Assembly (NCBI RefSeq): GCF_006094695.1
Contig: NZ_CP035103.1
Coordinates: forward strand, 620,001-684,000
Direction of reading: 5' to 3'
Length of the DNA: 64,000 nt
From: Kocuria rosea
GTDB taxonomy: Bacteria; Actinomycetota; Actinomycetes; Actinomycetales; Micrococcaceae
A model generated the notes under the pieces. That model saw nothing but the letters and a program-made list of their open reading frames with translations, did no database searches and was not told the DNA's origin. Below, in pieces: positions 42,902-51,166 of the stretch. Made by a program: the position numbers and the translations under genes. Numbering within the stretch: the stretch's first letter is position 1; each line of letters starts with the position of its first letter.

Positions 42902-43060
42902 ATGACCGAGCACCGACGCGAGCAGGAACCGGGGCACGGGCCGGTCGACGACCAGCGCGAGGACGGCGTGGTCGTCGAGCCCGGCGCCGAGCTCGACCGC
43001 GACCTGGAGCAGCAGGGACTGGGTGCCGAGCGGCCCGGCGACGAGCAGGGGCGGCCGTGA
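42902..43060 (+). CDS. Small acidic hypothetical protein
   Basis: 52 residues, very hydrophilic and rich in Glu, Asp, Gln and Gly (MTEHRREQEPGHGPVDD start), probably disordered. GGGAGGAG stands 6 nt upstream of the ATG, and its TGA overlaps the GTG of the next gene, both of which support translation. No family recognised; function unknown. Confidence 0.6.
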   Translation: MTEHRREQEPGHGPVDDQREDGVVVEPGAELDRDLEQQGLGAERPGDEQGRP

Positions 43061-43554
43061 CCGGCCCCGCGCGGACGAGCGCGCTCGGACGGGCCGCGGC
43101 GACCGGCGCCGCGGCGGGGATCGCCGGGGCCGCTCTGATGGTGCTGGGGGAGAAGGCGGAGCAGGCGCTCACCCACCGGCCGGACTCCTACGTCCCCGCG
43201 CGCGCCCTGCTCACCCTGCTGGGGCGGCACCCCGGGGACCGCGAGCAGCCCACGGGCTGGAACTCCGCCATGCACTACGGCACGGGCGCCGCCCTCGGCG
43301 CCCTGCGCGGCGTGTGGGCCGTGACCGGCATCCGGGGTCCGCACGCGAACGCCTGGCACACGGTGGTGCGGCTGGCCTTCGACCAGACCGTGGAGAACGC
43401 GACGGGGGTCGGCGCCCCGCCGTCGACCTGGCCGGCCGGTGAGCAGGCCGTGGACGTCCTGCACAAGACGGTGTACTCCGTGGTCACCGGCGTGCTCGCG
43501 GACCGGCTGGTGGCGCCGGTGCTCGTGTCGGGCCGGGGGCGCACCAGCCACTGA
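43057..43554 (+). CDS. Conserved hypothetical membrane-associated protein
   Basis: 165 residues, GTG start overlapping the preceding TGA. It has a hydrophobic N-terminal segment (ATGAAAGIAGAALMVLGEKAE), a central NSAMHYGTGAALGALRGVWA helix and a C-terminal YSVVTGVLADRLV helix, so two or three weak membrane spans. His and Trp residues are spaced through the middle (MHYGTG, NAWHTVVR). The arrangement recalls YagU/DUF1440-type proteins, but I cannot assign it firmly. Confidence 0.65.
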   Translation: MTGPARTSALGRAAATGAAAGIAGAALMVLGEKAEQALTHRPDSYVPARALLTLLGRHPGDREQPTGWNSAMHYGTGAALGALRGVWAVTGIRGPHANAWHTVVRLAFDQTVENATGVGAPPSTWPAGEQAVDVLHKTVYSVVTGVLADRLVAPVLVSGRGRTSH

Positions 43555-43647
43555 CCGGCGCGCCGGACCGGGCGTCCGCGACGAGCGGTCGTCCGCGGCG
43601 TGCCGGCGTGCGGCGCCGCACGCCGTGCGCCAGGACCGCCGGGATCT

Positions 43648-43690
43648 CCGAGGCCGGGGCCCCCGAGGCCGGGGCCCCGAGGGCCGGCAG
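43648..43690. repeat. 15-bp direct repeat, self-complementary, downstream of the GH13 gene
   Basis: CCGAGGCCGGGGCCC occurs at 43648 and again at 43663, with a third partial copy from 43677. The GGCCGGGGCC core can fold on itself. It lies between convergent genes just past the GH13 stop codon and may act as a terminator. Confidence 0.5.
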
Positions 43691-43696
43691 GACGGC

Positions 43697-45403
43697 TCAG
43701 GGGGCCAGACGCCACCACACGGCCCGCTCGGGCCGCAGGACGCCGTCCTGCACGGCGTCCCGGCTGCTGAGCACGAGCGGCTCTCCGGCGGGCAGGGGGA
43801 CCGGGGCGCCGCCCAGGTTCGCCGCCACGAGGACCCGCTCCCCGGCGCCGGTGGTGTTCACGAAGGACAGCCGGCCCGTCGCGGCGTCGTGGCTCGCGTG
43901 CCACGCGAAGGAGCCGCGGCCGAGACCGAGCTCCCGGCGCACCCGCAGCGCCGTGCGGTACACCGTGTGCGTGGAGTCGGGGACCCCCACCTGCCGGTCC
44001 GCCGCGAGCTGCGCGAACTCCTCGGGCTGCGGCAGCCACGGGTCGGCCCCGAAGCCGTGGCCGGGCTCTCCCGCGGCCCAGGGCAGCGGGACCCGGCAGC
44101 CGTCGCGGCCGATCTCCTCGCCCCCGGTCCGGGCGAACGCCGGGTCCTGGCGCAGCTCGGCGGGCAGGCGCGTGTGGTCGGGCAGGCCCAGCTCGTCCCC
44201 CTGGTACAGGTAGGCGGAGCCGGGCAGGGCCAGCTCCACCAGCGCGGCGGCGCGGCCGCGGGCGAGGCCCTGCTCGTGGTCCGGCTGCTCGCCGTCCGCG
44301 TCGATCCCCTTGGGGTAGGCGATGGGATCCGTGAGCCCGAAGCGGGAGACGTGCCGGACGGTGTCGTGGTTGGACAGCACCCACGTGGTGGGCGCGCCGA
44401 CGTTCGCCGACTCCGCCAGAGAGTCCTCGATGGCCCGGGACATCCGGGCCCAGTCCCACCCGGCCACCAGGAAGTCGAAGTTGAACGCCTGGTGCATCTC
44501 GTCGGAGCGGACGTACATCGCCAGCCGGTGCGCCGGCTCGACCCACGCCTCGGCCACCAGCATCCGGTCGCCGTCGTACTCGGCGAGCACCCGGTGCCAG
44601 TCGCGGTAGACCTCGTGCACGCCGTCCTGGTCGAAGTAGGGGCTGCCGGTGCTCAGCGGGGTGTCCGGGGCGTCGTGCTCCCGCGCGTCGTGCTCGCCCT
44701 CGACCATGTGCACCTGGTGGTCCCAGTCCGGCAGCCCCTCGGCCTTCACGAGGCCGTGGGCCACGTCCACGCGGAAGCCGTCCGCGCCCCGGTCCAGCCA
44801 GAAGCGCAGGACGGAGCGGAACTCCTCCCACACCTCCGGGTTCTCCCAGTTGAGGTCCGGCTGGGTGCTGTCGAACAGGTGCAGGTACCACTGCCCGTCC
44901 GGCAGCCGGGTCCAGGCCTCGCCGCCGAACACGGAGCGCCAGTTGTTCGGCGGCAGCTCCCCGTGCTCGCCCCGGCCGTCCCGGAACATGTACCGGTCCC
45001 GCTCCGGGCTGCCGGGCCCGGCGGCCACGGCGGCCCGGAACCACTCGTGCTCGCTCGAGGTGTGGTTGGGCACCAGGTCCACGATCAGCCGCATCCCGAG
45101 CTCCGCCATCCGGGCGCGCATCCGGTCGAAGTCCTCCAGGGTGCCGAAGCGGGGGTCGACGTCCCGGTAGTCGGAGACGTCGTAGCCGGCGTCGTGCTGC
45201 GGCGAGACGTAGAACGGGGACAGCCACAGGGCGTCCACGCCGAGGTCCGCGAGGTAGTCCAGCCGGTCGACGATCCCGGGCAGGTCGCCCAGACCGTCAC
45301 CGTCGGAGTCGTTGAAGGACCGGGGATAGATCTGGTAGATCACCGCGGAGCGCCACCACTCGCCCTCCTCGGTGGTGGGGGACTGGCTGACCTGCTGCGT
45401 CAT
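43697..45403 (-). CDS. GH13 alpha-glucosidase (oligo-1,6-glucosidase type)
   Basis: 568 residues. The N-terminus WWRSAVIYQIYPRSFNDSDGDG is the hallmark of the GH13 oligo-1,6-glucosidase/trehalose subgroup. The catalytic triad is Asp213 (GFRVDVAHG), Glu285 (LVAEAWV) and the Asp of LSNHDTVR. A C-terminal beta domain ends the protein. It hydrolyses short alpha-glucans in the cytosol. Start is the ATG complementary to 45401-45403 with AGGAG 7 nt before it; an upstream ATG would add 23 basic/Pro-rich residues and has no good ribosome site. Confidence 0.93.
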   Translation of the reverse strand: MTQQVSQSPTTEEGEWWRSAVIYQIYPRSFNDSDGDGLGDLPGIVDRLDYLADLGVDALWLSPFYVSPQHDAGYDVSDYRDVDPRFGTLEDFDRMRARMAELGMRLIVDLVPNHTSSEHEWFRAAVAAGPGSPERDRYMFRDGRGEHGELPPNNWRSVFGGEAWTRLPDGQWYLHLFDSTQPDLNWENPEVWEEFRSVLRFWLDRGADGFRVDVAHGLVKAEGLPDWDHQVHMVEGEHDAREHDAPDTPLSTGSPYFDQDGVHEVYRDWHRVLAEYDGDRMLVAEAWVEPAHRLAMYVRSDEMHQAFNFDFLVAGWDWARMSRAIEDSLAESANVGAPTTWVLSNHDTVRHVSRFGLTDPIAYPKGIDADGEQPDHEQGLARGRAAALVELALPGSAYLYQGDELGLPDHTRLPAELRQDPAFARTGGEEIGRDGCRVPLPWAAGEPGHGFGADPWLPQPEEFAQLAADRQVGVPDSTHTVYRTALRVRRELGLGRGSFAWHASHDAATGRLSFVNTTGAGERVLVAANLGGAPVPLPAGEPLVLSSRDAVQDGVLRPERAVWWRLAP

Positions 45404-45473
45404 GGGGGTGCTCCTCGGGTGCTTCGTCGGGGGTGTCCGGTGCGGGCGGCTCCGGTGCGGGGGCGTCCCCAAC

Positions 45474-46491
45474 CTAGTCAGTCCCCGGGCGCGGTGTCAC
45501 GGCGGCCGGCGCTGGGGCGGCCGGTGTCCGGCCGGGACCGCCCGGCCGGTGCACGACCACGTTGGTGGGGGCGAGGGCCAGGACGACGAGCGCGGCGGCG
45601 AGGACCGCCAGCCCGGTCCAGCCGGCGCCCGTCAGCCGTTCGCCGACGACGACGACGGCCAGGACCGCCGCGACGGCCGGTTCGGTCAGGGTGAGGGTCG
45701 TCGCCGTGCTCGGGCGCACCCGGGCGAGTCCCACGCCGAACAGGAAGTACCCGAGGAACATCGGCACCAGCGCCATGTACGCGGCCACGGCGAACGCCTG
45801 CCCCGAGGCCAGCAGGGGCGCCCCCGTGAGGGCGAGGACCGGGAGCAGGAGCGCCCCGCCGGCGCCGAAGACGGCGCCCATCGAGGCCGCGCGCCCCACC
45901 CCGTGGCCCATCAGCCGGTGCACCACCCACGAGTAGAGCGCGTACGTCGCCCCGGCCACCAGTCCGAGCCCGATGCCGGCGGCGGTGTCCGCGGCCGAGG
46001 CCCCGGACCGGCCGTCCCTCGACAGGCACAGCAGGCCGCTGCCGAGGACGCCCAGGAGCGCGGCGGTCATCCACCACCGGCTCAGGGGGCGGCGCTCGAG
46101 GACGCGCTCCAGGACGCCCGAGGCCAGCGGCGCGGAGGCCAGGGAGACGACCGTGCCGATCGCGACGCCGCCCAGGTGCATCGAGCTGTAGAACGCCAGC
46201 GGATAGACGGCCACGGCCGCAGCCCCGGCCGCCACCAGCCCGGCGTGCGAGCGCAGCGACCGCCGCGAGCGGCGCAGGGCGGGCAGGGCGATCGCCGCCT
46301 GCAGCAGCCCGCCCACGCCCAGGGCGGCGGCCCCGATCGCCAGCGGACCCGCGCCGGGGGCGAAGGTCGCCGCGGTCCCGGTCGTGCCCCCACAGGACCG
46401 CGGTGAGCAGGATGGCCGCGACGCCGAGGCCGGCGTGGCGCCCCGTGCGCCCCACGGCGCGGCTCACGGTGCCGTTCACGGTGCCGCTCAC
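45474..46491 (-). pseudogene. EamA/DMT-superfamily transporter, frameshifted
   Basis: The gene encodes a ten-helix EamA-type metabolite transporter in two frames. The first helix (GLGVAAILLTAVLWG) is read from GTG 46491; after the run of five C on the + strand (46387-46391) the remaining nine helices continue one frame over, down to TAG at 45474. Removing one base from that run gives WGTTGTAATFAPG, the normal family sequence after helix 1, and one open frame of 338 codons. Either the transporter is inactivated by a 1-nt insertion in a homopolymer or the base is a sequencing error. A second start at 46316 would yield only helices 3-10. Confidence 0.8.
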
Positions 46492-46574
46492 GGTGCGACC
46501 GGCACGTCGGTGGTCGTCGTGCGGGCGTGCGCGCGGACGCGGAGCGGCGCCGGGCGCTGCGGGTGTGCGGTCAT
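46488..46574 (-). CDS. Possible 28-residue leader ORF or displaced N-terminus of the EamA gene
   Basis: ATG at 46574-46572 has AGGA 8 nt before it and TAGATT further upstream. It encodes MTAHPQRPAPLRVRAHAR followed by ten more residues and stops at TGA 46488, overlapping the GTG of the EamA frame (GTGA). It may be the true N-terminus separated by a second frameshift, or a coupled leader. A 12-bp tandem repeat (46462-46497, encoding TVSG/TVNG/TVSR) lies at the junction. Confidence 0.4.
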   Translation of the reverse strand: MTAHPQRPAPLRVRAHARTTTTDVPVAP

Positions 46575-46712
46575 GGGCGGGTTCCTGTTGGTCGACGGTC
46601 CAATCTACCCAGGGCGGGCGACGGGCGCCCCGGGCGCGGTGCGCCGGGCGCAGCCGCGTTCGCGGAAGCCGGCCCGCCCCCGTCCCGGGCGGGCCGCGTG
46701 GTAGAAGAGGGC

Positions 46713-48239
46713 ATGACCACTCCGACGCGCGCGTTCGCGCCTCCCTGCGGGCCGGTGCGCGGCCGGGTCGACGGCGACGTCGTCCGGGCGACCGGGATCC
46801 CGTACGCCACGGCGGACCGGTTCGCCGCGCCCGTCCCGGTCGCGGACCGGGAGGAACCGTTCGACGCCACCCGCCCGGCCCCGGCCTGCCCCCAGGCGCA
46901 CTCACCCTTCCTCACCGGGGTCCTCGGCGACACCCTCGCCGGGCTCCCGCGGGACGAGCACTGCCAGCGGCTGTCGGTGACCCTGCCCCTCGAGCGGGGG
47001 CCGGCGGAACGGCTGCCAGTGATGGTCTGGATCCACGGCGGCTCCTACACCACCGGGGCCGGGGACGCCCCGATCATGGATCCCCGCCCCCTGGTCGCCG
47101 AGCAGCGGGTCGTGGTCGTGAGCGTCACCTACCGGTTGGGACTGTTCGGCTACCTCGGCGCGGGCCGGGGCCGCCCCGCCAACCTCGGTCTGCTCGACCA
47201 GCTAGAGGCCCTGCGCTGGGTGCGGCGCAACATCGCGGCCTTCGGCGGCGACCCGGACCGGGTGACCGTGTTCGGCCAGTCCGCCGGGGGCGACGCCGTG
47301 GCCCATCTCATGGCCGTCCCGGGCGCGGAGCTGCTGTTCCGCCGGGCCATCCTGCAGAGCCCTCCGCTGGGCATCGCCCGCGGCCGGGCGGCGATGACCG
47401 CGGCGATGGCGGGCGCGGCCGGTGCCGTCACCGCGGGGACGCCGGCCGCGGAGGTGGTGGCGCTGCAGGCCGAGGTCGAGGCCGGTGCGTCCTCCTTCGG
47501 GCTCCGGGGCCGGATGCCGTTCGGCACCCAGTACGGCCACCACCCCCTGCCCGCCGAGGAGGGCGTCGAGGCGGCCTGGGACCGCGTGGCCCCGCACATC
47601 GACGTGCTCATCGGCCACACCGCCGAGGAGGCCCGGCTCTACCTGCCCACGCTGCCCCTCCTCCACCGGGTCACCCGCGTCCCGCTGCTCGGCCCCGTGC
47701 TCCGCCGCGCCGTCGTGGGGCAGGTGACCGCGGCCGTCCACGGCCGGGCCGTCCGCCGGTTCGCCGCCCGGCACGCCCGGGCCGGAGGCCGCGCCCACAC
47801 CTACCTGCTCACCTGGAGCGCGCCGGGCAGCCCGTACGGATCCGCCCACACGGTCGACCTCCCGCTCCTGTTCGGCGACGAGGCCGCATGGGCCGGCACC
47901 GGGCTGCTCGCCGGGGCCCCGTGGGAGGGCGTCCAGGGCCACGGCCGGCGCCTCCGGCGGCTGTGGGCCGGCTTCGCCCGTGGGGAGCCGCTGGCGGACG
48001 CCGGGGCGGTCCCCGGCGTCCTGCGCTACCGCGCGGCCACGGGTGCACGACCCCTCGAGCGCGTCCTCGGCTGTGTCCTCGGCGCGGTGCGCCGCGCTCA
48101 GGGCGCTGCGGGCACCTCCCGCGCCCCGGTGCGGGCGCTGCGCCGGGCCGCGTCCAGCACGGCGGCGACGGCCACGGCGTCCCACGGGTCCACGGGGGCC
48201 TCGTCGTCGCCGAGGAGCCACCGGGCCACGGCCCGGTAG
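46713..48239 (+). CDS. Carboxylesterase family protein
   Basis: 508 residues, type B carboxylesterase fold. VMVWIHGGSYTTGAGD is the oxyanion motif, Ser190 sits in FGQSAGGDA, and the likely catalytic His is in GSAHTVDLPLLFG. The N-terminus GPVRGRVDGDVVRATGIPYA is typical. No signal peptide. The natural end of the fold is near RYRAATGARPL (about residue 450); the remaining 50 or so residues are Ser/Ala/Arg-rich and read antisense through the opposing oxidoreductase gene, overlapping it by 142 bp, so an original stop codon may have been lost. Confidence 0.85.
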   Translation: MTTPTRAFAPPCGPVRGRVDGDVVRATGIPYATADRFAAPVPVADREEPFDATRPAPACPQAHSPFLTGVLGDTLAGLPRDEHCQRLSVTLPLERGPAERLPVMVWIHGGSYTTGAGDAPIMDPRPLVAEQRVVVVSVTYRLGLFGYLGAGRGRPANLGLLDQLEALRWVRRNIAAFGGDPDRVTVFGQSAGGDAVAHLMAVPGAELLFRRAILQSPPLGIARGRAAMTAAMAGAAGAVTAGTPAAEVVALQAEVEAGASSFGLRGRMPFGTQYGHHPLPAEEGVEAAWDRVAPHIDVLIGHTAEEARLYLPTLPLLHRVTRVPLLGPVLRRAVVGQVTAAVHGRAVRRFAARHARAGGRAHTYLLTWSAPGSPYGSAHTVDLPLLFGDEAAWAGTGLLAGAPWEGVQGHGRRLRRLWAGFARGEPLADAGAVPGVLRYRAATGARPLERVLGCVLGAVRRAQGAAGTSRAPVRALRRAASSTAATATASHGSTGASSSPRSHRATAR

Positions 48240-49132
48240 AAGTCGGCGGGCTCGCCGGGGGCGGTGGGCACGGGGTCGGTCCCGGTGCCCCGGACGAGCA
48301 GACCCGTCATGCCCTCCCCGGGGTCCAGCAGGTCGAAGGGGCCGGGGCTGTCGGCGTGCCCGGCCACGAGGTAGGCGCCGGCCGAGCCGAGCACCCGGGT
48401 CCGGGGCCCCGGCGCCCCCACGAGGCTCCCGGCCCACAGGTGGCTGATCGTGCCCGAGGCGTGGTCCAGGGCCAGGAAGACGTCGTCCTCGGCCGGGGTC
48501 GTCAGCGCGCGCAGCTCGGCCCGCACCGCGGCCACCGGCCCGAACAGCTGGATCGCCGCGTCCACGAGGTGCGGACCGAGGTCGAGCAGCAGCCCGCCGC
48601 CCCGGCCGACCGCGTTCTCCCGCCACCGGTCCTTGGGCACCGGGCGCCACCGCTCCCAGCGGCGCTCGAACCGGTGCACGTCCCCGAGGTGCCCCTCGGC
48701 GAGCACCCGGGCCAGGGTCAGCTGCTCGCTGTCCCAGCGCCGGTTGTGGAAGACCGTCAGCGGGGTCCCGGTCTCCTCGGCGCGGCGGACCACGGCCACC
48801 GCGCCCTCGTGGTCCATGGCCAGCGGCTTGTCGACCACCACAGGGATCCCGGCCTCCAGGCCGGCCAGCGCGTGCTCCACGTGCAGCCCCGTGGGCGAGG
48901 CGACGACCAGCACGTCGGGCCGCGAGCGCTCGAGCAGCCCGGGCAGGTCCCGGTGCACCTGCACCCCGGGCCAGTCGGCGCCCGCGCGGGCGGCCCGCTC
49001 CGGGTCGCCGGTGACGACGTCGGTGACCCGCCCGCCGGCCCGCCGCAGCAGGTCCCCGTGGAAGTCCCGCCCGGCCATGCCGTACCCGACGAGTCCGGCG
49101 GTGAGCACTCGTCCTGCACCCTGATCAGTCAT
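48098..49132 (-). CDS. Gfo/Idh/MocA family oxidoreductase
   Basis: 344 residues. The N-terminal Rossmann domain begins LTAGLVGYGMAGRDFHGDLL; the cofactor/substrate Lys is in VVDKPLAMD (EKP-like motif). The C-terminal domain has FERRWERWRPVPKDRWRE and GGGLLLDLGPHLVDAAIQLFG, the usual DxGxHxxD-type signature of this family. It probably oxidises or reduces a sugar-like substrate with NAD(P). ATG at 49132 chosen; an upstream ATG adds 11 residues of tandem-repeat-derived sequence. Its 3' end overlaps the carboxylesterase extension. Confidence 0.92.
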   Translation of the reverse strand: MTDQGAGRVLTAGLVGYGMAGRDFHGDLLRRAGGRVTDVVTGDPERAARAGADWPGVQVHRDLPGLLERSRPDVLVVASPTGLHVEHALAGLEAGIPVVVDKPLAMDHEGAVAVVRRAEETGTPLTVFHNRRWDSEQLTLARVLAEGHLGDVHRFERRWERWRPVPKDRWRENAVGRGGGLLLDLGPHLVDAAIQLFGPVAAVRAELRALTTPAEDDVFLALDHASGTISHLWAGSLVGAPGPRTRVLGSAGAYLVAGHADSPGPFDLLDPGEGMTGLLVRGTGTDPVPTAPGEPADFYRAVARWLLGDDEAPVDPWDAVAVAAVLDAARRSARTGAREVPAAP

Positions 49133-49150
49133 GCGGTCACGATAGCCCCT

Positions 49151-49190
49151 GGCACCGGGCCGCACCGGGCCGCACCGGGCCGCACCGGGC
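49151..49190. repeat. 10-bp tandem repeat, four copies
   Basis: CGCACCGGGC is repeated head to tail (first copy begins GG instead of CG) between the start of the oxidoreductase gene and the stop of the MFS gene, both on the minus strand. It may act as a weak GC-rich pause or terminator for the MFS gene. Confidence 0.75.
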
Positions 49191-49192
49191 CG

Positions 49193-50440
49193 CTACGGCC
49201 CGTCCGGGCCCGCGATCTCGTCGTCGACGAAGCGGGGCGCGGCCGCGACGCCGCCGGCGACGACGAGGAGCACCGCGGTGCCCATCAGCAGCAGCAGGGG
49301 AGCGGTCCAGCTGCCGGTGGCCTCGTGCAGGGCGCCGACGGCGAAGGGCCCGGCCGCCGCGAGCAGGTAGCCCACCGGCTGCGTGAACCCGGACAGCTGC
49401 GCGGTCACCCGGGGGTCCCGGGAGCGGGCCGTGAGCAGCGCCAGGGCGGTGGGGAACGCGAAGCCGCCCACCCCCAGGAGCAGGGCCCAGGCCCAGGGTG
49501 TGGTGGCGGGCGCCAGCAGCAGGCCGGAGTAGCCGGCGACCATGCAGACGCCCAGGCCCACGATCCACCGCCGCAGGCGCGGTGAGCGGGCCACCAGGAC
49601 GGGCATGAGGAGCCCTCCCGGGATGCCCATGGCGGCGATGAGGGCGGCCATCAGCCCGGCCTGGGCCTGGCCCAGGCCGCCGTCGCGGTAGATCTGGGCC
49701 ACCCAGCCGAACTGGACGTAGGCGTGCATCGACTGGATGCCGAAGTAGACGCACAGCGCCACGGCGGTGCGGGAGCGGAGGATCGAGGTGCCGCGGCCGG
49801 GACGCAGGGCGCGGCCGGGGGTCGTGGCGGGCTCGCGCCGGTCGCGGACGGTGACCAGGACCCAGGGGACCACGGCGGCCAGGGCCACGAGGCCCCAGAG
49901 GCCCAGTGCGGCACGCCACCCGTCGGGCCCGCTCGCGGCCAGCGGCCCGGCCGCCAGCAGGGGCAGCGTGGCGCCGACGGCCAGGCCGGTCGTGTAGAGG
50001 GAGTTCAGCGCCGCCGTGCGCCGGCCCCCGTGGCGCTTGATGAACGCCGGCACCAGGATGTTGCCGACGGCCATGCCGGCGAAGCCCAGCACGGACAGGA
50101 GCAGGAACACCGGCACCGATCCCGTGACCGGCCGGGCCAGCAGCCCGGCGGCGACCAGGACCAGACCGGCGGTGACGGCACCGCTGATGCCGGTCCTGCG
50201 CGAGAGCGCGGCCGCGCACGCCCCCGCCGCGGCGAACGTGAGCCCGGGCAGGGCGGTCAGCACCCCGGCCATCGTGGGGCTCAGCCCCAGTCCCTGCTGC
50301 ACCTCCGCGAGCACGGGCCCCACGGAGGTGGCCCCGGGGCGGAGATTGACCGCCACGACCGCCACCGCGAGCACCACCAGCCACCCCGGCACGCGGGGCG
50401 GGACGGCGGAACGGTCAGGGGGCGGGGTGGACGGGCGCAC
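49193..50440 (-). CDS. MFS transporter, CynX/NimT family
   Basis: 415 residues, 12 predicted helices. The first loop NLRPGATSVGPVLAEVQQGLGLS and the helix-5 region GNILVPAFIKRHGGRRTAALNSLYTTGLAVGA (read in pieces) are diagnostic of the CynX/NimT (cyanate/nitroimidazole-resistance) branch. The middle loop after TM6 contains a basic stretch RDRREPATTPGRALRPGRG. The substrate is unknown; the family name does not prove cyanate export. GTG start at 50440-50438. It may be cotranscribed with the downstream oxidoreductase. Confidence 0.9.
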   Translation of the reverse strand: MRPSTPPPDRSAVPPRVPGWLVVLAVAVVAVNLRPGATSVGPVLAEVQQGLGLSPTMAGVLTALPGLTFAAAGACAAALSRRTGISGAVTAGLVLVAAGLLARPVTGSVPVFLLLSVLGFAGMAVGNILVPAFIKRHGGRRTAALNSLYTTGLAVGATLPLLAAGPLAASGPDGWRAALGLWGLVALAAVVPWVLVTVRDRREPATTPGRALRPGRGTSILRSRTAVALCVYFGIQSMHAYVQFGWVAQIYRDGGLGQAQAGLMAALIAAMGIPGGLLMPVLVARSPRLRRWIVGLGVCMVAGYSGLLLAPATTPWAWALLLGVGGFAFPTALALLTARSRDPRVTAQLSGFTQPVGYLLAAAGPFAVGALHEATGSWTAPLLLLMGTAVLLVVAGGVAAAPRFVDDEIAGPDGP

Positions 50441-50500
50441 CGGCCTGTTCTATCACGGGGTGCGGCGGCACCGGGGCGCGGGCCGGACGGAGCGGTCCGC

Positions 50501-50806
50501 TCAGCCCTCGCAGTCGGTGCAGTACCGCGTCTCGCCGGACTGGCGGGCCAGCTGGGAGCGGTGCCGGACCAGGAAGCAGGAGGCGCAGGTGAACTCGTCG
50601 ACCTGTTCCGGGATGACGGCCACGGTGAGCTCTTCGTGGGAGAGGTCGGCGCCGGGCAGGTCGATGCCCTCGGCGGTGTCGAAGTCCTCGGCGTCGATGA
50701 CCGCGGTCTGGGTGGTGGCGCTGCGCTGGACCTGGATCGCCTCCAGGGACTCGTTGGCCGGCTCGTCCTCGGGCCGGGTGCGCGGGGCGTCGTAATCGGT
50801 GGCCAT
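50501..50806 (-). CDS. DUF4193 domain protein
   Basis: 101 residues, the normal length of this actinobacterial family. MATDYDAPR starts the protein; the C-terminus has two CxxC knuckles, CASC and CTDC, separated by VRHRSQLARQSGETRY, making a small zinc ribbon. It is acidic in the middle (DAEDFDTAEGIDLPGADLS). Function is unknown, but the family is nearly universal in high-GC Gram-positives. AGGAGG is 12 nt upstream, rather far. TCGACA and TACACT upstream could be its promoter. Confidence 0.88.
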   Translation of the reverse strand: MATDYDAPRTRPEDEPANESLEAIQVQRSATTQTAVIDAEDFDTAEGIDLPGADLSHEELTVAVIPEQVDEFTCASCFLVRHRSQLARQSGETRYCTDCEG

Positions 50807-50887
50807 GATGTGGTGCGTCCTCCTGGAACGGGGTGGTGCTGTGCAGAGGGTGCCCTGCACGGAAGGACCAGAGTGTACCCCTACGAC

Positions 50888-51166
50888 ATGGGCAACTGTC
50901 GAGTCCCCGCGCGTCCCGGCGAAGTGCGGCGTCTCGGGCGTGATCCTCGTCGCACCCCGGAGGGGCCCGGATCGGTCCCTGGTGCGCCGAGCACGGAGCA
51001 CCCGCTCAGCGTCCGTGACCTCCTCACCGCCGTCCAGGGCCACTTCGACGAGATGGCCCTGGGTGCGTTGCACGCCATCCGGCGCGCCGCGCAGGACGCC
51101 GCCCGGCCCTGGTCCGGTGTCAGCTGGCGCTCTCCAGGTGCGCGAGGCGCAGCCAGCGGTGCATGA
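50888..51166 (+). CDS. Possible small protein in the DUF4193-to-hypothetical gap
   Basis: An open frame of 92 codons whose middle (HPLSVRDLLTAVQGHFDEMA and on to DAARPWSGV) has helical character and very high third-position GC, unlike random frames. After about 51120 the codon pattern decays and the frame overlaps the opposing gene. No ribosome site precedes ATG 50888 and no family is recognised. If it is not a gene, the 313-bp gap 50807-51119 holds only the DUF4193 promoter. Confidence 0.3.
   Translation: MGNCRVPARPGEVRRLGRDPRRTPEGPGSVPGAPSTEHPLSVRDLLTAVQGHFDEMALGALHAIRRAAQDAARPWSGVSWRSPGARGAASGA

Noticed and set aside
49151..49190. Operator for the oxidoreductase gene
   Set aside because: The 10-bp tandem copies are head to tail without dyad symmetry and are best explained as simple GC repeat expansion.
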